This document shows positions 20,331 through 31,000 of a stretch of 64,000 bases of DNA, piece by piece. Origin of the DNA: an uncultured Pelagibacteraceae bacterium (GTDB lineage Bacteria > Pseudomonadota > Alphaproteobacteria > Pelagibacterales > Pelagibacteraceae); contig CACJRK010000001.1 of assembly GCA_902595795.1 (NCBI GenBank), forward strand, positions 1 to 64,000, in the 5' to 3' direction. Each line of letters starts with the position of its first letter. Positions within the stretch are counted from its first letter, which is position 1. The position numbers and the translations under genes are program-made. The notes beneath the pieces were generated by a model, which was not told where the DNA came from, made no database searches, and worked only from the letters and a program-made list of their open reading frames with translations.

Positions 20331-21658
20331 AAATTATAACTTTTTGCCATTAATTCGATAGGATGTAGTGCCTCATCATTAGATATATTTGTATCAACTT
20401 CTAACTGTTTTAAATGTTTGCCAGCTAAAGGACAATCAGAAGCCATATACTTATTATTTTTAGTTTTAATTTGTCTAGCTGTAGGTCTTCCAACTTTATT
20501 TGCTAAATCATGAGTTTCTTTCATTACTCCAAAGGTTCCTCCATGACCTGCACATCGTTCAACCACATCAATTTTAATGTTTGGTATCAATTTTAACATA
20601 TCTCTCGCTTTGTTACCCATGTTCTGTGCTCTAGCATGACAGGCGTGATGTACAGTTACTCCTCCATCAATCTCATTTAATCCTTCTTCTAATCCCTCGT
20701 TGTTTGAAATATCAACTACATACTCGTCGATATCCATAACATTTGAAGATAATTTTTTAATTTTTTTATCATTTGGTAGTAACAAAGGCCATTCGAATTT
20801 TAACATCAATCCACAACTTGCTGTTAAAGTTACTACTTTATATCCTTTATCAATCCATTCGATTAAATCCTTAGAAACTTTTTTCGCTTGTTCAACAACT
20901 TTTGGTAGATCTGCTTGCTCTAGAAATGGCATTCCACAACAACCAGGATAGGCCTCCTGCACCTCTACACCATTTTTTTTCAAAACTTTTAAAGCAGCAA
21001 CACCAGTATTTTTTTTATTAAAATTTACAAAACAAGTTGAATAAATGACAACTTTTCTTTCTTTAGAAGATGTTTCATAGTTAATTTTATCTTTATTTTT
21101 TTTAAAGAAATTTGAAAAAGTTTCGGAGTTGTATTTTGGTAATTGAACCCTTTTATCTATTCCAGTAATTATTTCTAAGATTTTTCTAATTAATTTATTT
21201 TTAATATTTGAAGCCCAATTAACTATTTTTGAGAATAACACACCAATTTTAGCGTTTCGGTCTATTTGGGCTAATTGTTTTGGTACGCTTGGTAATTTTC
21301 CTAATTTTTTTTGAGCTGTTCTATATCGCAGCATTAAATGTGGGAAATCTAAATCAAAATCATGAGGTGGAACATATGGGCATTTAGTCATAAAACACAT
21401 ATCACACAAGGTGCATGCATCTACAACAGGTGCAAATTGATCGCTAGATAAGCTTTCAACATCCTCATTTTTAGACTCATCTATCATATCAAATAGCTTT
21501 GGAAATGAATCACAAAGATTAAAACATCTTCTACATCCATGACAAATATCAAACACTCTTCTCATTTCAGCATCTAATTTTTCAGGATTTAGAAAATCAG
21601 GATGCTCAAAATCTATAGGATGTCGTATAGGTGCACCTAAACTTCCTTCTTTACTCAT
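20327..21658 (-). CDS. GlpC/heterodisulfide-reductase-like Fe-S oxidoreductase
   Basis: CHGCRRCFNLCDSFP, CTLCDMCFMTKCPYVPPH, two CCG-type domains (AYPGCCGMPF; ERCAGHGG). Confidence 0.88.
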   Translation of the reverse strand: MSKEGSLGAPIRHPIDFEHPDFLNPEKLDAEMRRVFDICHGCRRCFNLCDSFPKLFDMIDESKNEDVESLSSDQFAPVVDACTLCDMCFMTKCPYVPPHDFDLDFPHLMLRYRTAQKKLGKLPSVPKQLAQIDRNAKIGVLFSKIVNWASNIKNKLIRKILEIITGIDKRVQLPKYNSETFSNFFKKNKDKINYETSSKERKVVIYSTCFVNFNKKNTGVAALKVLKKNGVEVQEAYPGCCGMPFLEQADLPKVVEQAKKVSKDLIEWIDKGYKVVTLTASCGLMLKFEWPLLLPNDKKIKKLSSNVMDIDEYVVDISNNEGLEEGLNEIDGGVTVHHACHARAQNMGNKARDMLKLIPNIKIDVVERCAGHGGTFGVMKETHDLANKVGRPTARQIKTKNNKYMASDCPLAGKHLKQLEVDTNISNDEALHPIELMAKSYNL

Positions 21659-21690
21659 ATAATTAAGTTTTTTGAAATTCGATTTGTTTT

Positions 21691-21713
21691 TAGTGGGCGT
21701 TAGTAGCCCACTA
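21691..21713. other. perfect 8-bp stem-loop TAGTGGGC-gttagta-GCCCACTA between rubrerythrin and GlpC-like gene
   Basis: Read directly; no convincing U-tract, so probably an RNA processing/stability element rather than a strong terminator. Confidence 0.6.
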
Positions 21714-21723
21714 AGAAATTTGA

Positions 21724-22140
21724 TTAGCTAATAGACTCTAAAGTTTTTTGAAATTTACCAGCGTGTGATTTTTCAGCTTTAGCTAAAGTTTCAAACCAGT
21801 CAGCAATTTCTTCAAAGCCTTCTTCTCTAGCTGTTTTAGCCATACCAGGGTACATATCAGTATACTCATGAGTTTCGCCTTGTACTGCAGAAGCTAAATT
21901 TGCTTTTGTTTCGCCAATTGGCATACCAGTTCCTGGATCACCAACTTCTTCTAGATACTCCAAATGACCATGTGCGTGACCAGTTTCACCTTCGGCTGTT
22001 GATCTAAAAACTGCAGCTACATCGTTGTAACCTTCTATGTCAGCTTTTTGTGCAAAATAAAGATATCTTCTGTTTGCTTGACTTTCACCAGCAAACGCTT
22101 CTTTTAAATTTTCTTCTGTTTTACTTCCTTTTAAAGACAT
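21724..22140 (-). CDS. rubrerythrin
   Basis: [36 protein letters not shown]; ferritin-like di-iron. Confidence 0.93.
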   Translation of the reverse strand: MSLKGSKTEENLKEAFAGESQANRRYLYFAQKADIEGYNDVAAVFRSTAEGETGHAHGHLEYLEEVGDPGTGMPIGETKANLASAVQGETHEYTDMYPGMAKTAREEGFEEIADWFETLAKAEKSHAGKFQKTLESIS

Positions 22141-22194
22141 TTTTTCTCCTTTTTAATGATTCTAAATCATATAATGCATCTTAACTATATGTCA

Positions 22195-22214
22195 ATAGTT
22201 TAGAATTATTATAA
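22195..22214 (-). promoter_or_regulatory. PerR/Irr-type operator candidate TTATAATAATTCTAAACTAT upstream of rubrerythrin
   Basis: 18/20 identical to 22680-22699 upstream of the Fur/Irr-family gene; 14/15 to the PerR-box 7-1-7 pattern. Confidence 0.65.
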
Positions 22215-22235
22215 TGTATATTTTAAATAATTGAT

Positions 22236-22673
22236 TTAATTAAATTTTTTTTGATTTTGATTATCACTCGCAACTCTAACCAAAACTTCTATAGAATTTA
22301 TTTTTTTTCCAGGAATATTTTTTTTAATATTTATTTTATCTATATCTTTTTTATCAATATCTATAAGCTGATGTGTATCTTCATCAAAAAAATGATGGTG
22401 TGCTGAGGTGTTCGTATCAAAATAACTTTTATGACTATCGATTGAAATTTCTTTTACATATCCTTTTTTTTCAAATACATGGACAGTATTATAAACCGTA
22501 GCTAAAGATATCTTTTGATTCATTTGCTCAGATATCATTTTAACCAAATCGTTTATTGTGAAATGGAAAGTTTTTTCTCTATTAAACAAAACTTCGCACA
22601 TTTTTACTCTTTGCTTGGTAGGTCTAAGCCCTACCTCTCTTAATTTTCCAATAAAATTGCAGTTTTTTGGCAT
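22236..22673 (-). CDS. irr: Fur superfamily regulator, Irr/PerR-like
   Basis: LREVGLRPTKQRVKMCEVLF, SLATVYNTVHVFEKKGYVKEI, TSAHHHFFDEDTHQLIDID (HHH motif as in Irr). Confidence 0.8.
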   Translation of the reverse strand: MPKNCNFIGKLREVGLRPTKQRVKMCEVLFNREKTFHFTINDLVKMISEQMNQKISLATVYNTVHVFEKKGYVKEISIDSHKSYFDTNTSAHHHFFDEDTHQLIDIDKKDIDKINIKKNIPGKKINSIEVLVRVASDNQNQKKFN

Positions 22674-22679
22674 TGTTTT

Positions 22680-22699
22680 TTATAATTATTCTAAAGTAT
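22680..22699 (+). promoter_or_regulatory. PerR/Irr-type operator candidate TTATAATTATTCTAAAGTAT between irr-like and fabA
   Basis: Near-identical copy of the rubrerythrin-upstream site; 7 nt from the regulator start codon. Confidence 0.65.
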
Positions 22700-22766
22700 G
22701 AATAAAAATATAGTGTTTTATTATATTATATTGGGATTAAATCAAGTATTAAGGGGTCTCAAAATT

Positions 22767-23267
22767 ATGAAAAAAAACTCATACTCCTATGATGATCTTA
22801 TAACTTGTGGAAATGGGGATCTTTTTGGTCCTGGTAACGCAAAATTACCTCTTCCTCCAATGCTTATGTTTGATAGAATAACTGAGATCAACGAGAATAA
22901 TGGAGCCTATAATAAAGGTTCATTAAAGGCTGAATTAGATATTAAAGATGATTTATGGTTTTTTGATTGTCATTTTAAAAAAGACCCAGTAATGCCAGGA
23001 TGCTTAGGTTTGGATGCTATGTGGCAACTAGTAGGTTTTTTCCTAGGATGGCTTGGAAATCCAGGAAAAGGCAGAGCTTTAGGAGTTGGTACAGTAAAAT
23101 TTACAGGTGAAGTTTTGCAAAATGTAAAAAGTGTTAGATATGAGATAGATATGAAAAAAATTATGTCTCCTGGTGGAACTACTGTTGGCCTTGCAAATGG
23201 AATTGTTCTTGCAGATAATAAAAAAATATATTCAGCAGAAAGTTTAAAAGTAGGGTTATTTAAATAA
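22767..23267 (+). CDS. fabA: 3-hydroxydecanoyl-ACP dehydratase
   Basis: [35 protein letters not shown]; start at [11 protein letters not shown] (track start 22698 judged too early). Confidence 0.95.
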   Translation: MKKNSYSYDDLITCGNGDLFGPGNAKLPLPPMLMFDRITEINENNGAYNKGSLKAELDIKDDLWFFDCHFKKDPVMPGCLGLDAMWQLVGFFLGWLGNPGKGRALGVGTVKFTGEVLQNVKSVRYEIDMKKIMSPGGTTVGLANGIVLADNKKIYSAESLKVGLFK

Positions 23268-24478
23268 TGAGAAGAGTAGTTATTACAGGTTTAGGAGTTG
23301 TTTCTTGTTTAGGAAATAATCAAGAGGAAGTTCACCAATCTTTATTAAATTCAAAATCAGGAATTTCTTTTGCAGAAGAATACAAAGAGCATAATTTAAA
23401 AAGCCATGTTCATGGTAAACCAAATATTAAACTTGAAGATCACATCGATAGAAAAACAATTAGATTTATGGGGTCAGGCTCAGCTTACAATTATATTGCA
23501 ATGAAAGAGGCTATTGAAGACTCTGGCTTAGAAGAAAGTGAAGTAAGTAATTTTAAAACTGGAATTGTAATGGGTTCTGGTGGCCCATCAATTGAAAACG
23601 TAATTCTAGCAGCAGACAAAACAAGAGCTAAAACTCCAAAACTCATGGGACCTTTTATTGTTCCAAGAACAATGGCAAGTACAGCTTCAGCAACACTTGC
23701 TGTTCCTTTTAAAATAAAAGGAACTAATTATACAATGAGTTCTGCTTGTGCAACGAGTGGTCACTGTATTGGAAATTCAATGGAGTTAATACAAATGGGT
23801 AAACAAGACATTATTTTTGCGGGTGGTAGTGAAGAAATTCATTGGGCGATGACGGCAATGTTTGATGCTATGACAGCTTTATCATCAAAATATAATGATA
23901 CACCACAATCAGCGTCTAGAGCCTATGATAAAACAAGAGATGGGTTTGTGATTGCAGGTGGAGCTGGGGTATTAGTGCTTGAAGAATATGAACATGCTAA
24001 AGCAAGAGGTGCCAAAATATACGCAGAATTAACTGGTTATGGGGCAACCTCTGATGGATACGACATGGTGGCACCATCAGGAGAAGGTGCTGTAAGATGT
24101 ATGAAAATGGCACTAGCAACTAGCAAAAATAAAATTGATTATATTAATACACACGGAACATCTACGCCAGTTGGAGATATAACAGAGCTGAATGCAATTA
24201 AAGAAACTTTTGGAGAAGACATTCCAAAAATAAGTTCAACTAAATCTTTATCTGGTCATCCTTTAGGAGCTGCTTCAGTTCATGAAGCTATCTATTGTTT
24301 GATAATGATGAAAAATAACTTCATTACAGGATCAGCAAATATTACAGATATGGATGATGATGCTAAAAGGTTTCCTATAGTTTCCAAAACTGAAACAGGA
24401 GCAACTTTAAATACAGTAATGTCAAATAGCTTTGGTTTTGGTGGAACTAATGCTGCTTTAATTTTTGAAAAGGTTTAA
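23267..24478 (+). CDS. fabB: beta-ketoacyl-ACP synthase I
   Basis: [51 protein letters not shown]. Confidence 0.96.
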   Translation: MRRVVITGLGVVSCLGNNQEEVHQSLLNSKSGISFAEEYKEHNLKSHVHGKPNIKLEDHIDRKTIRFMGSGSAYNYIAMKEAIEDSGLEESEVSNFKTGIVMGSGGPSIENVILAADKTRAKTPKLMGPFIVPRTMASTASATLAVPFKIKGTNYTMSSACATSGHCIGNSMELIQMGKQDIIFAGGSEEIHWAMTAMFDAMTALSSKYNDTPQSASRAYDKTRDGFVIAGGAGVLVLEEYEHAKARGAKIYAELTGYGATSDGYDMVAPSGEGAVRCMKMALATSKNKIDYINTHGTSTPVGDITELNAIKETFGEDIPKISSTKSLSGHPLGAASVHEAIYCLIMMKNNFITGSANITDMDDDAKRFPIVSKTETGATLNTVMSNSFGFGGTNAALIFEKV

Positions 24479-24481
24479 TTT

Positions 24482-25267
24482 ATGAGTTTAATGAAAGGCA
24501 AAAAAGGATTGATCATGGGTGTTGCCAATGAAAGATCTATTGCCTGGGGTATTTCTCAAAAACTTGCAGAGGCTGGAGCTGAGCTAGCATTTACATATTT
24601 AGGTGATGCTCTGAAAAAAAGAGTAGTTCCTTTGGCAGAAAAATTAAATTCAAATGTTACATTTAGTTGTGATGTTGAAAAAAAAGAAGAAGTAATAAAA
24701 CTATTTGAGAATATTAAATCTCGATGGGGTGAAATCGATTTTGTTGTTCATGCAGTTGCTTTTTCAGATAAATCAGAGTTATCAGGCGAGTATTTAAATA
24801 CAACAAGAGAAAATTTTTTAAGAAGTATGCTAATTTCATGTTTTTCATTTACTGAAGTAGCAAAAGAAGCTTCAAAAGTAATGAAACAAGATGGAAGCTT
24901 GCTTACATTAACTTACGAATCTACTAAAGCTATTCCAAATTATAATGTAATGGGTATTTGTAAATCAGCTCTTGAAGCTAGTGTTAAGTATCTAGCTAGA
25001 GATCTGGGAGCTAAGAGTATAAGGGTAAATGCTATAAGCGCTGGACCTATTAAAACATTAGCAGCATCTGCAATTGGAGATGCAAAATTCCTTTATAAAT
25101 GGAATGAGGATCATTCTTTTCTTAAGAGAAATGTAGATATTCATGATGTTGGAAATTCTGCATTATATCTACTAAGTGATCTTGCTAATGGTGTCACTGG
25201 TGAAATTCACTATGTAGATGCTGGGTATAACAAAGTCGGAATGCCAGATCCAAGAAACATAACTTAA
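24482..25267 (+). CDS. fabI: enoyl-ACP reductase
   Basis: GKKGLIMGVANERSIAWGI, YNVMGICKSALEASVKYLA. Confidence 0.96.
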   Translation: MSLMKGKKGLIMGVANERSIAWGISQKLAEAGAELAFTYLGDALKKRVVPLAEKLNSNVTFSCDVEKKEEVIKLFENIKSRWGEIDFVVHAVAFSDKSELSGEYLNTTRENFLRSMLISCFSFTEVAKEASKVMKQDGSLLTLTYESTKAIPNYNVMGICKSALEASVKYLARDLGAKSIRVNAISAGPIKTLAASAIGDAKFLYKWNEDHSFLKRNVDIHDVGNSALYLLSDLANGVTGEIHYVDAGYNKVGMPDPRNIT

Positions 25268-25288
25268 ATAATTTTTGATCATTATAAG

Positions 25289-25957
25289 GTGATTATTAAC
25301 CATAAATATAAATTTATTTTTATTAAATCTTTCAAAACTGCTGGGACTAGTCTTGAAATTGCTTTATCAAAATTTTGTGGTGATAAAGATATGATTACAG
25401 AAATAGAACCTAACGACGAAATAATAAGAAAAAATTTAAAATATACCGGTCCACAAAATAACACCGGAATGAAAGTGCATATGACAGCTAGCGAAATTAA
25501 AAGTAGAATAAAATCAGAAATATTTGAAAATTACTTTAAATTTGTTGTTATTCGTAATCCTTTTGACCAAATAATTAGTGCTTTTTATTGGCACAATGAA
25601 AGTAAAAAAAACGAAAAAAAATTCTTTTTTTTCAAAAAAAAATCAATTGATTTTGACAAGTTCTTTAAAAGAAAAGCAAGACATATTTTTGAAGATGAAA
25701 TTAATAGATATTCTGAAAATGGAAAAATTTTAGTTGATAAATTTATTAGTTATGAAAATTTAAAAAATGATTTATCATCACTTTCTGACTCACTTAAACT
25801 TCCTGAAAACCTTTATGAGGTTTTTAAAAATATAAAAGCAAAAAGTAATATTAAACCTTCAAAAGATAAAAGAATTAAATTAAATGAATATCACATAAAA
25901 AAAATATATGAATATGCTGATAAGATTATTAAGCTACACAATTATAAATATAAATAA
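25289..25957 (+). CDS. sulfotransferase family protein
   Basis: FIFIKSFKTAGTSLEIAL (5'-PSB-like loop), FVVIRNPFDQIISAFYW (3'-PB-like); GTG start. Confidence 0.78.
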   Translation: MIINHKYKFIFIKSFKTAGTSLEIALSKFCGDKDMITEIEPNDEIIRKNLKYTGPQNNTGMKVHMTASEIKSRIKSEIFENYFKFVVIRNPFDQIISAFYWHNESKKNEKKFFFFKKKSIDFDKFFKRKARHIFEDEINRYSENGKILVDKFISYENLKNDLSSLSDSLKLPENLYEVFKNIKAKSNIKPSKDKRIKLNEYHIKKIYEYADKIIKLHNYKYK

Positions 25958-25990
25958 AAAAACCCCCAAAAAGTTACTTTCTGGGGGATT
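25955..25990 (-). terminator. intrinsic terminator of pnp (minus strand)
   Basis: Minus strand CCCCCAGAAAGTAACTTTTTGGGGGTTTTTTT hairpin and U-tract. Confidence 0.85.
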
Positions 25991-26011
25991 AAAAATTTTT
26001 AATTAAATGAA

Positions 26012-28084
26012 TTATTCGTCTGCTTGTTTCATAGAAAGTTTAACCTTACCTCTATCGAAACCAATAACTTTTACTTTTACTTCGTCACCTTCTTTTACAA
26101 CGTCGGTAACTTTAGCTACTCTTTTATCTGCAAGTTCTGAAATGTGAACAAGTCCATCTTGTTTTCCTAAGAAATTAACAAATGCACCAAACTCCATAAT
26201 CTTCATTACTTTTCCTGAATAAATTTTATTTAATTCAGCTTTAGCAGTAATGTCTTTGATCATTTGCATAGCTATATTTCTAGACTCTTCATCTGGAGCA
26301 GCAACTGTTACAACTCCTTCATCATTTACATCAACTTTCGCACCTGATTTTTCAACAATTTCTCTTATTGTTGCCCCACCTTTTCCAATCACAGCAGCAA
26401 TATCTTTCTTATCAACATTAACTTGTTCCATTTTTGGAGTATATTTTCCAACATCTGATCTTGAAGCCGACAATGCTTTATTCATTTCACTTAAAATATG
26501 AACTCTTCCATCTTTAGCTTGACTTAATGCCTGCTCCATAATTTCAAATGTAATACCTGTGATTTTAATATCCATTTGAAGAGAAGTGATTCCATCTTTA
26601 GTTCCAGCAACTTTAAAGTCCATGTCACCAAGATGATCTTCATCACCTAAAATATCTGAAAGGACGCTGAAATCGTCACCCTCTTTAATTAATCCCATTG
26701 CAATACCGGCAACTGGCTCTTTTATTGGTACACCAGCGTCCATTAATGCTAAAGAAGTTCCACAAACAGTAGCCATTGAAGAAGATCCATTAGACTCTGT
26801 AATCTCTGAAACTACTCTAAAAGTATATGGAAATGCTTCTTTTGTAGGTAATGAAGAGTTAATTGCTCTCCAAGCTAATTTACCATGACCAATTTCTCTT
26901 CTACCTGTTCCAATTCTTCCAGTTTCTCCAACTGAAAAAGGAGGAAAATTATAGTGAAGCATAAATCGTTCTCTTTGTAATCCATCCAAACTTTCAATTC
27001 TTTGCTCGTCATCAGATGTTCCTAAGGTAGCCACAACAATTGCTTGTGTTTCTCCTCTAGTAAATAAAGAAGAACCATGCGCTCTTGGTAGAACACCAAC
27101 TTCACACTCAATTGGTCTTACATCTGATAAACCTCTTCCATCAATTCTATTTTTATTTTTTAGAATGTCTGTTCTAACAATTGATTTTTCAAGATTTTTT
27201 AACTGACTGTTAACATCTAGATCAGTGTAATTTTCATCTTCCTCATAAAGCTTTTTAGCTTTATCAGTAATTTCAGAAATTTGATTTGATCTATCTTGTT
27301 TATCTCTAGTTGCAAAAGCTTTTTTAAGGTCTTCCGTAAAAGTTTCCTCAAGTTTTTTCTTAACTTCAGATAAATCTTTCTTTTCAACAGTCCACTCAGG
27401 TTTTCTACATTCTTTTGCAAGTTCCTCAATCATTTCTATCACTGGAACAAAGCCCTCATGTCCAAATTTAACTGCATTTAACATTTCTTCTTCAGTCAAA
27501 CCATTTGCTTCAGACTCAACCATAAGCACAGCATCTTTTGTACCTGCTACAACTAAATCTAGACTTGAGTTCTCTAATTCAGTTTTAGACGGATTCAAAA
27601 CATATTTACCGTCAATAAAACCAACTCTAGAAGCTCCTACTGGACCCATAAATGGCATTCCTGATATAGCTAATGCTGCTGAAGATGCAGTGATTGATAA
27701 AATATCTGGTTCATTTTCTTTATCGTATGAAATTACTGTTGGTAATAACTGTACTTCATTTTTAAATTCATCAGGAAACAAAGGTCTGATTGGTCTATCA
27801 ATTAATCTAGAGATTAATGTTTCGCTTTCTGTTGGTCTTGCTTCTCTTTTAAAATATCCACCTGGAATTTTTCCAGCTGCGTAATATTTTTCTTGGTAAT
27901 TTACAGATAATGGAAAGTAATCCATATCAGGATTTACTTTTTTGGCTCCTACTACTGTTGCTAGTACGACTGTCTCACCACATGTTGCGATTATTGCACC
28001 GTCTGCTTGTCTTGCTACTTTGCCTGTTTCTAAACTTATCTTTTTTCCTGCTACTTCAATTTCCTTCTTGTGTACTTTAAACAT
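26012..28084 (-). CDS. pnp: polyribonucleotide nucleotidyltransferase
   Basis: Two RNase PH domains, KH ([12 protein letters not shown]), S1 ([19 protein letters not shown]). Confidence 0.98.
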   Translation of the reverse strand: MFKVHKKEIEVAGKKISLETGKVARQADGAIIATCGETVVLATVVGAKKVNPDMDYFPLSVNYQEKYYAAGKIPGGYFKREARPTESETLISRLIDRPIRPLFPDEFKNEVQLLPTVISYDKENEPDILSITASSAALAISGMPFMGPVGASRVGFIDGKYVLNPSKTELENSSLDLVVAGTKDAVLMVESEANGLTEEEMLNAVKFGHEGFVPVIEMIEELAKECRKPEWTVEKKDLSEVKKKLEETFTEDLKKAFATRDKQDRSNQISEITDKAKKLYEEDENYTDLDVNSQLKNLEKSIVRTDILKNKNRIDGRGLSDVRPIECEVGVLPRAHGSSLFTRGETQAIVVATLGTSDDEQRIESLDGLQRERFMLHYNFPPFSVGETGRIGTGRREIGHGKLAWRAINSSLPTKEAFPYTFRVVSEITESNGSSSMATVCGTSLALMDAGVPIKEPVAGIAMGLIKEGDDFSVLSDILGDEDHLGDMDFKVAGTKDGITSLQMDIKITGITFEIMEQALSQAKDGRVHILSEMNKALSASRSDVGKYTPKMEQVNVDKKDIAAVIGKGGATIREIVEKSGAKVDVNDEGVVTVAAPDEESRNIAMQMIKDITAKAELNKIYSGKVMKIMEFGAFVNFLGKQDGLVHISELADKRVAKVTDVVKEGDEVKVKVIGFDRGKVKLSMKQADE

Positions 28085-28119
28085 TTCATTTCCATTTCGT
28101 TTCGTTCGTTTCGTTCCAT
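28051..28119 (-). other. 22-codon uORF ([22 protein letters not shown]) overlapping pnp start out of frame
   Basis: ATG at 28119, stop TAG at 28051; GAACGAAAC tandem repeat encodes ERNERNE. Confidence 0.4.
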
Positions 28120-28141
28120 TACGTTCTATCTTTCTTGATTT

Positions 28142-28390
28142 CTATTTTCTTAAATTCAATTTCGACAGTACATTTTTGTAAGAATCCATTTTATTTTTCT
28201 TTAGGTATTCTAACAATTTCTTTCTTCTATTTACCGCTCTCAACAATCCAACAGACGAATGTTTATCTTTTTTGAATTGCTTAATATGCTTAGAAAGAGT
28301 CTCAATTTTTTCTGTTAGTAAAGCAATCTGTATCTCAGAGGATCCAGTATCTTTATCGTGCATTGCTAACTCTTGTGCCTTTTTATTCAT
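28142..28390 (-). CDS. rpsO: 30S ribosomal protein S15
   Basis: DTGSSEIQIALLTEKI, HSSVGLLRAVNRRKKLLEYL. Confidence 0.97.
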   Translation of the reverse strand: MNKKAQELAMHDKDTGSSEIQIALLTEKIETLSKHIKQFKKDKHSSVGLLRAVNRRKKLLEYLKKNKMDSYKNVLSKLNLRK

Positions 28391-28402
28391 GCTACTTTTT
28401 TC

Positions 28403-28771
28403 CTATTTATTTGTTTGTTTTATTAAGTTTTCTATTTTTTCCGCATACTCAAAAGATTCATCTTTTCTAAAAAGTAATTTTGGTAAAAATTTCATATCCA
28501 CTTTTTTGGATAAAATTTTTCTTATTAAAAATGAGTATTCTATTAAAATATCAATAATTTCATCAGCATTTTTTCCTCCAAGTGGAAGAACATATGCTTT
28601 AGCAATTTTTAAATCTTGACTCATCCTCACCTCAGTAACAGTTATAGTGTTAGTCTCTAATTTTGGGACCTTAGCCTCATTTCTAATAAAAATCATGCTT
28701 AAAGACTGTTTAATCATCTCACCGACCCTAAGCTGTCTTTGAGAAATTGGTTTTCCGATTCTATCAGACAT
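28403..28771 (-). CDS. rbfA: 30S ribosome-binding factor A
   Basis: SQRQLRVGEMIKQSLS, TVTEVRMSQDLKIAKAYVLPLG. Confidence 0.93.
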   Translation of the reverse strand: MSDRIGKPISQRQLRVGEMIKQSLSMIFIRNEAKVPKLETNTITVTEVRMSQDLKIAKAYVLPLGGKNADEIIDILIEYSFLIRKILSKKVDMKFLPKLLFRKDESFEYAEKIENLIKQTNK

Positions 28772-30990
28772 TAGATGGTCCTTTCTGTAGATGTAAGACT
28801 AAAAGCTTCTATTGTGTCATTTTTTTGGAAATCCATATAATCCTTCACAGTAATTCCGCATTCTTGGCCATTATTAACCTGTTTTACCTGGTTTTTTTCT
28901 CTGAACAGTGTTCCAACCTTCCCGGTATATATAATCGTTCCGTCTCTTATTATTCTAACATCTGATGTGCTTGTAATTTCACCTTCAATTATTTTTGATC
29001 CTGCAACCTTACCTGCGCCAGAAACTTTAAAAATTTCTAAAATTTGTGCTGTACCTATAATTGATTCTTGAACATCAGGTGCTAATAATCGTGACATTCT
29101 TTGCTTAATAAAATCTAATACTTCATAAATAATATTATAAGATGAAATTTTTATTTTTTCATTTTCAGCTAATTTTTTTGCTTCCTTACTTGGCTTAACG
29201 TTAAATGCTATTAAAACTGCATTTGAAGCTTTTGCCAAAGTAACATCAGTTTCAGTTACCATTCCAATATCTGCTAAAATAATTTTTGGTTTTACTTCTT
29301 CATGTTTAATTTGACTTATTGCGTTTTTAATTGCTTCGGATGATCCATGAACATCAGATTTAATTATTAAGTTTAGTTCTTCACTAGACTTATCTGAAAA
29401 TGCAGACTCTTGAGTTGCAAATGTTAGTGGATTTTTTCCATCTTTACTTTCTTTTGCCCTATTTGAGCTTAATGTTTTAGCTTCTTTTTCATTATCTAAA
29501 ACAATAAAATCATCTCCCGCTTTAGCTGCACCATTAATTCCTAATATTTCTACTGGGGTTGATGGTAAAGCCTCATCAACATTTTGTCCTTTATCGTTAA
29601 TAATTGCTCTAATTTTTCCCCATCTTAAACCACTGACAAAGAAATCTCCTTTTTTTAGAGTTCCAGTAGTCACAATTATTGTTGCAACCGGTCCTCTTCC
29701 AACATCAATTTTAGATTCAAGAACAATACCAGTTGATTTAGAGTCAAAATCCGTTTTAAGATCTAAAATTTCAGCTTGAAGGATTATTGCTTCTACTAAT
29801 TTGTCTAAGTTCTTTTTTGTTTTAGCTGATATTTCAACCATTAAGGTATCTCCAGATAAATCTTCAGCTATTAGTTCGTGTTCTAAGAGTTGATTTTTTA
29901 TTTTTTGTGGATCTGCTTCCGGTAAATCGCATTTATTGATTGCAACAACAATTGGAACATTTGCAGCCTTTGCATGTTTAATAGACTCTACAGTTTGAGG
30001 TTTTACTCCATCATCTGCAGCTACTACTAATACAACAACATCTGTCAATTTAGATCCTCTGGCTCTCATTTCAGTAAACGCAGCGTGGCCTGGCGTATCT
30101 ATAAAAGTTAATTTATTTGAGTGACTTTCAATTTGATAAGCACCAATATGTTGAGTAATACCTCCAAATTCTCCTGACACAACATTTGCGCTTCTTAAAA
30201 CATCAAGAACAGAAGTTTTACCATGATCTACATGTCCCATAACGGTCACTATTGGTGGTCTATTTTTTAAATTTTCAACTCTAGTTGCTTTTATTTTTTG
30301 AATTATCTCCTCAGCTTTCTCTTCTCTAATTGGATTATGACCAAACTCTTTGACTAAAAACTCTGCTGTATCTGATGCTAAAGTTTGATTAATAGTAACA
30401 GTTACACCCATTTCAAGTAAATATTTGATAACATTACTCGATTGTTCAGCCATCCTATTGGCTAACTCTCTAACTGTAATAGCCTCAGGTATATTAACAT
30501 CACGTTTTATTGGTTTTAAGTTTTCTTGAGCTTCATTTTTATTTAAATTCTTATTTTCTTTTTGTCGCGCTCTTTTAACTGAAGCTAGGCTTCTTTCTCT
30601 TGCTTCTATCTCATCACTTAATGCTCTTGAAACAGTTAATTTTAATTCCCTTTTTTTTGTTCCAGTTTTTAGAGTTTTTCTATCTTTATTATCATTTTCA
30701 CCTTTAAGTCGTTTAGTTGCTCTTTGTTCAGCTAACTTACGTTTTTCAAAATTATTTATTAATGGTGTTTTTGAGGTAAAAGATGATTTTAAAGGAGTTC
30801 CTCTATTATGTGTTGAACTAATTTTTGATTTAAAACTTGCTGATTTACCAGACTCACTTCCTCTGCCTGAAAACTTACTTGACTTTTTCTCAATTTTTAC
30901 AGAATTTTTTCCTTGAGTTTTAGCTATCTCGATATTTTTTATCGATCTTTTGAAAGAGCCAGATATTGTTAATTTTGTTTTTTTCTCCAT
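28771..30990 (-). CDS. infB: translation initiation factor IF-2
   Basis: [48 protein letters not shown]. Confidence 0.98.
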   Translation of the reverse strand: MEKKTKLTISGSFKRSIKNIEIAKTQGKNSVKIEKKSSKFSGRGSESGKSASFKSKISSTHNRGTPLKSSFTSKTPLINNFEKRKLAEQRATKRLKGENDNKDRKTLKTGTKKRELKLTVSRALSDEIEARERSLASVKRARQKENKNLNKNEAQENLKPIKRDVNIPEAITVRELANRMAEQSSNVIKYLLEMGVTVTINQTLASDTAEFLVKEFGHNPIREEKAEEIIQKIKATRVENLKNRPPIVTVMGHVDHGKTSVLDVLRSANVVSGEFGGITQHIGAYQIESHSNKLTFIDTPGHAAFTEMRARGSKLTDVVVLVVAADDGVKPQTVESIKHAKAANVPIVVAINKCDLPEADPQKIKNQLLEHELIAEDLSGDTLMVEISAKTKKNLDKLVEAIILQAEILDLKTDFDSKSTGIVLESKIDVGRGPVATIIVTTGTLKKGDFFVSGLRWGKIRAIINDKGQNVDEALPSTPVEILGINGAAKAGDDFIVLDNEKEAKTLSSNRAKESKDGKNPLTFATQESAFSDKSSEELNLIIKSDVHGSSEAIKNAISQIKHEEVKPKIILADIGMVTETDVTLAKASNAVLIAFNVKPSKEAKKLAENEKIKISSYNIIYEVLDFIKQRMSRLLAPDVQESIIGTAQILEIFKVSGAGKVAGSKIIEGEITSTSDVRIIRDGTIIYTGKVGTLFREKNQVKQVNNGQECGITVKDYMDFQKNDTIEAFSLTSTERTI

Positions 30991-31000
30991 AACTCATCAC

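Noticed and set aside
22698-22766. N-terminal extension of FabA from 22698
   Set aside because: Overlaps the operator-like motif; conserved FabA sequence begins around [11 protein letters not shown] at 22767.
27217-27429. Minus-strand ORF 27217-27429
   Set aside because: Alternate frame inside pnp.
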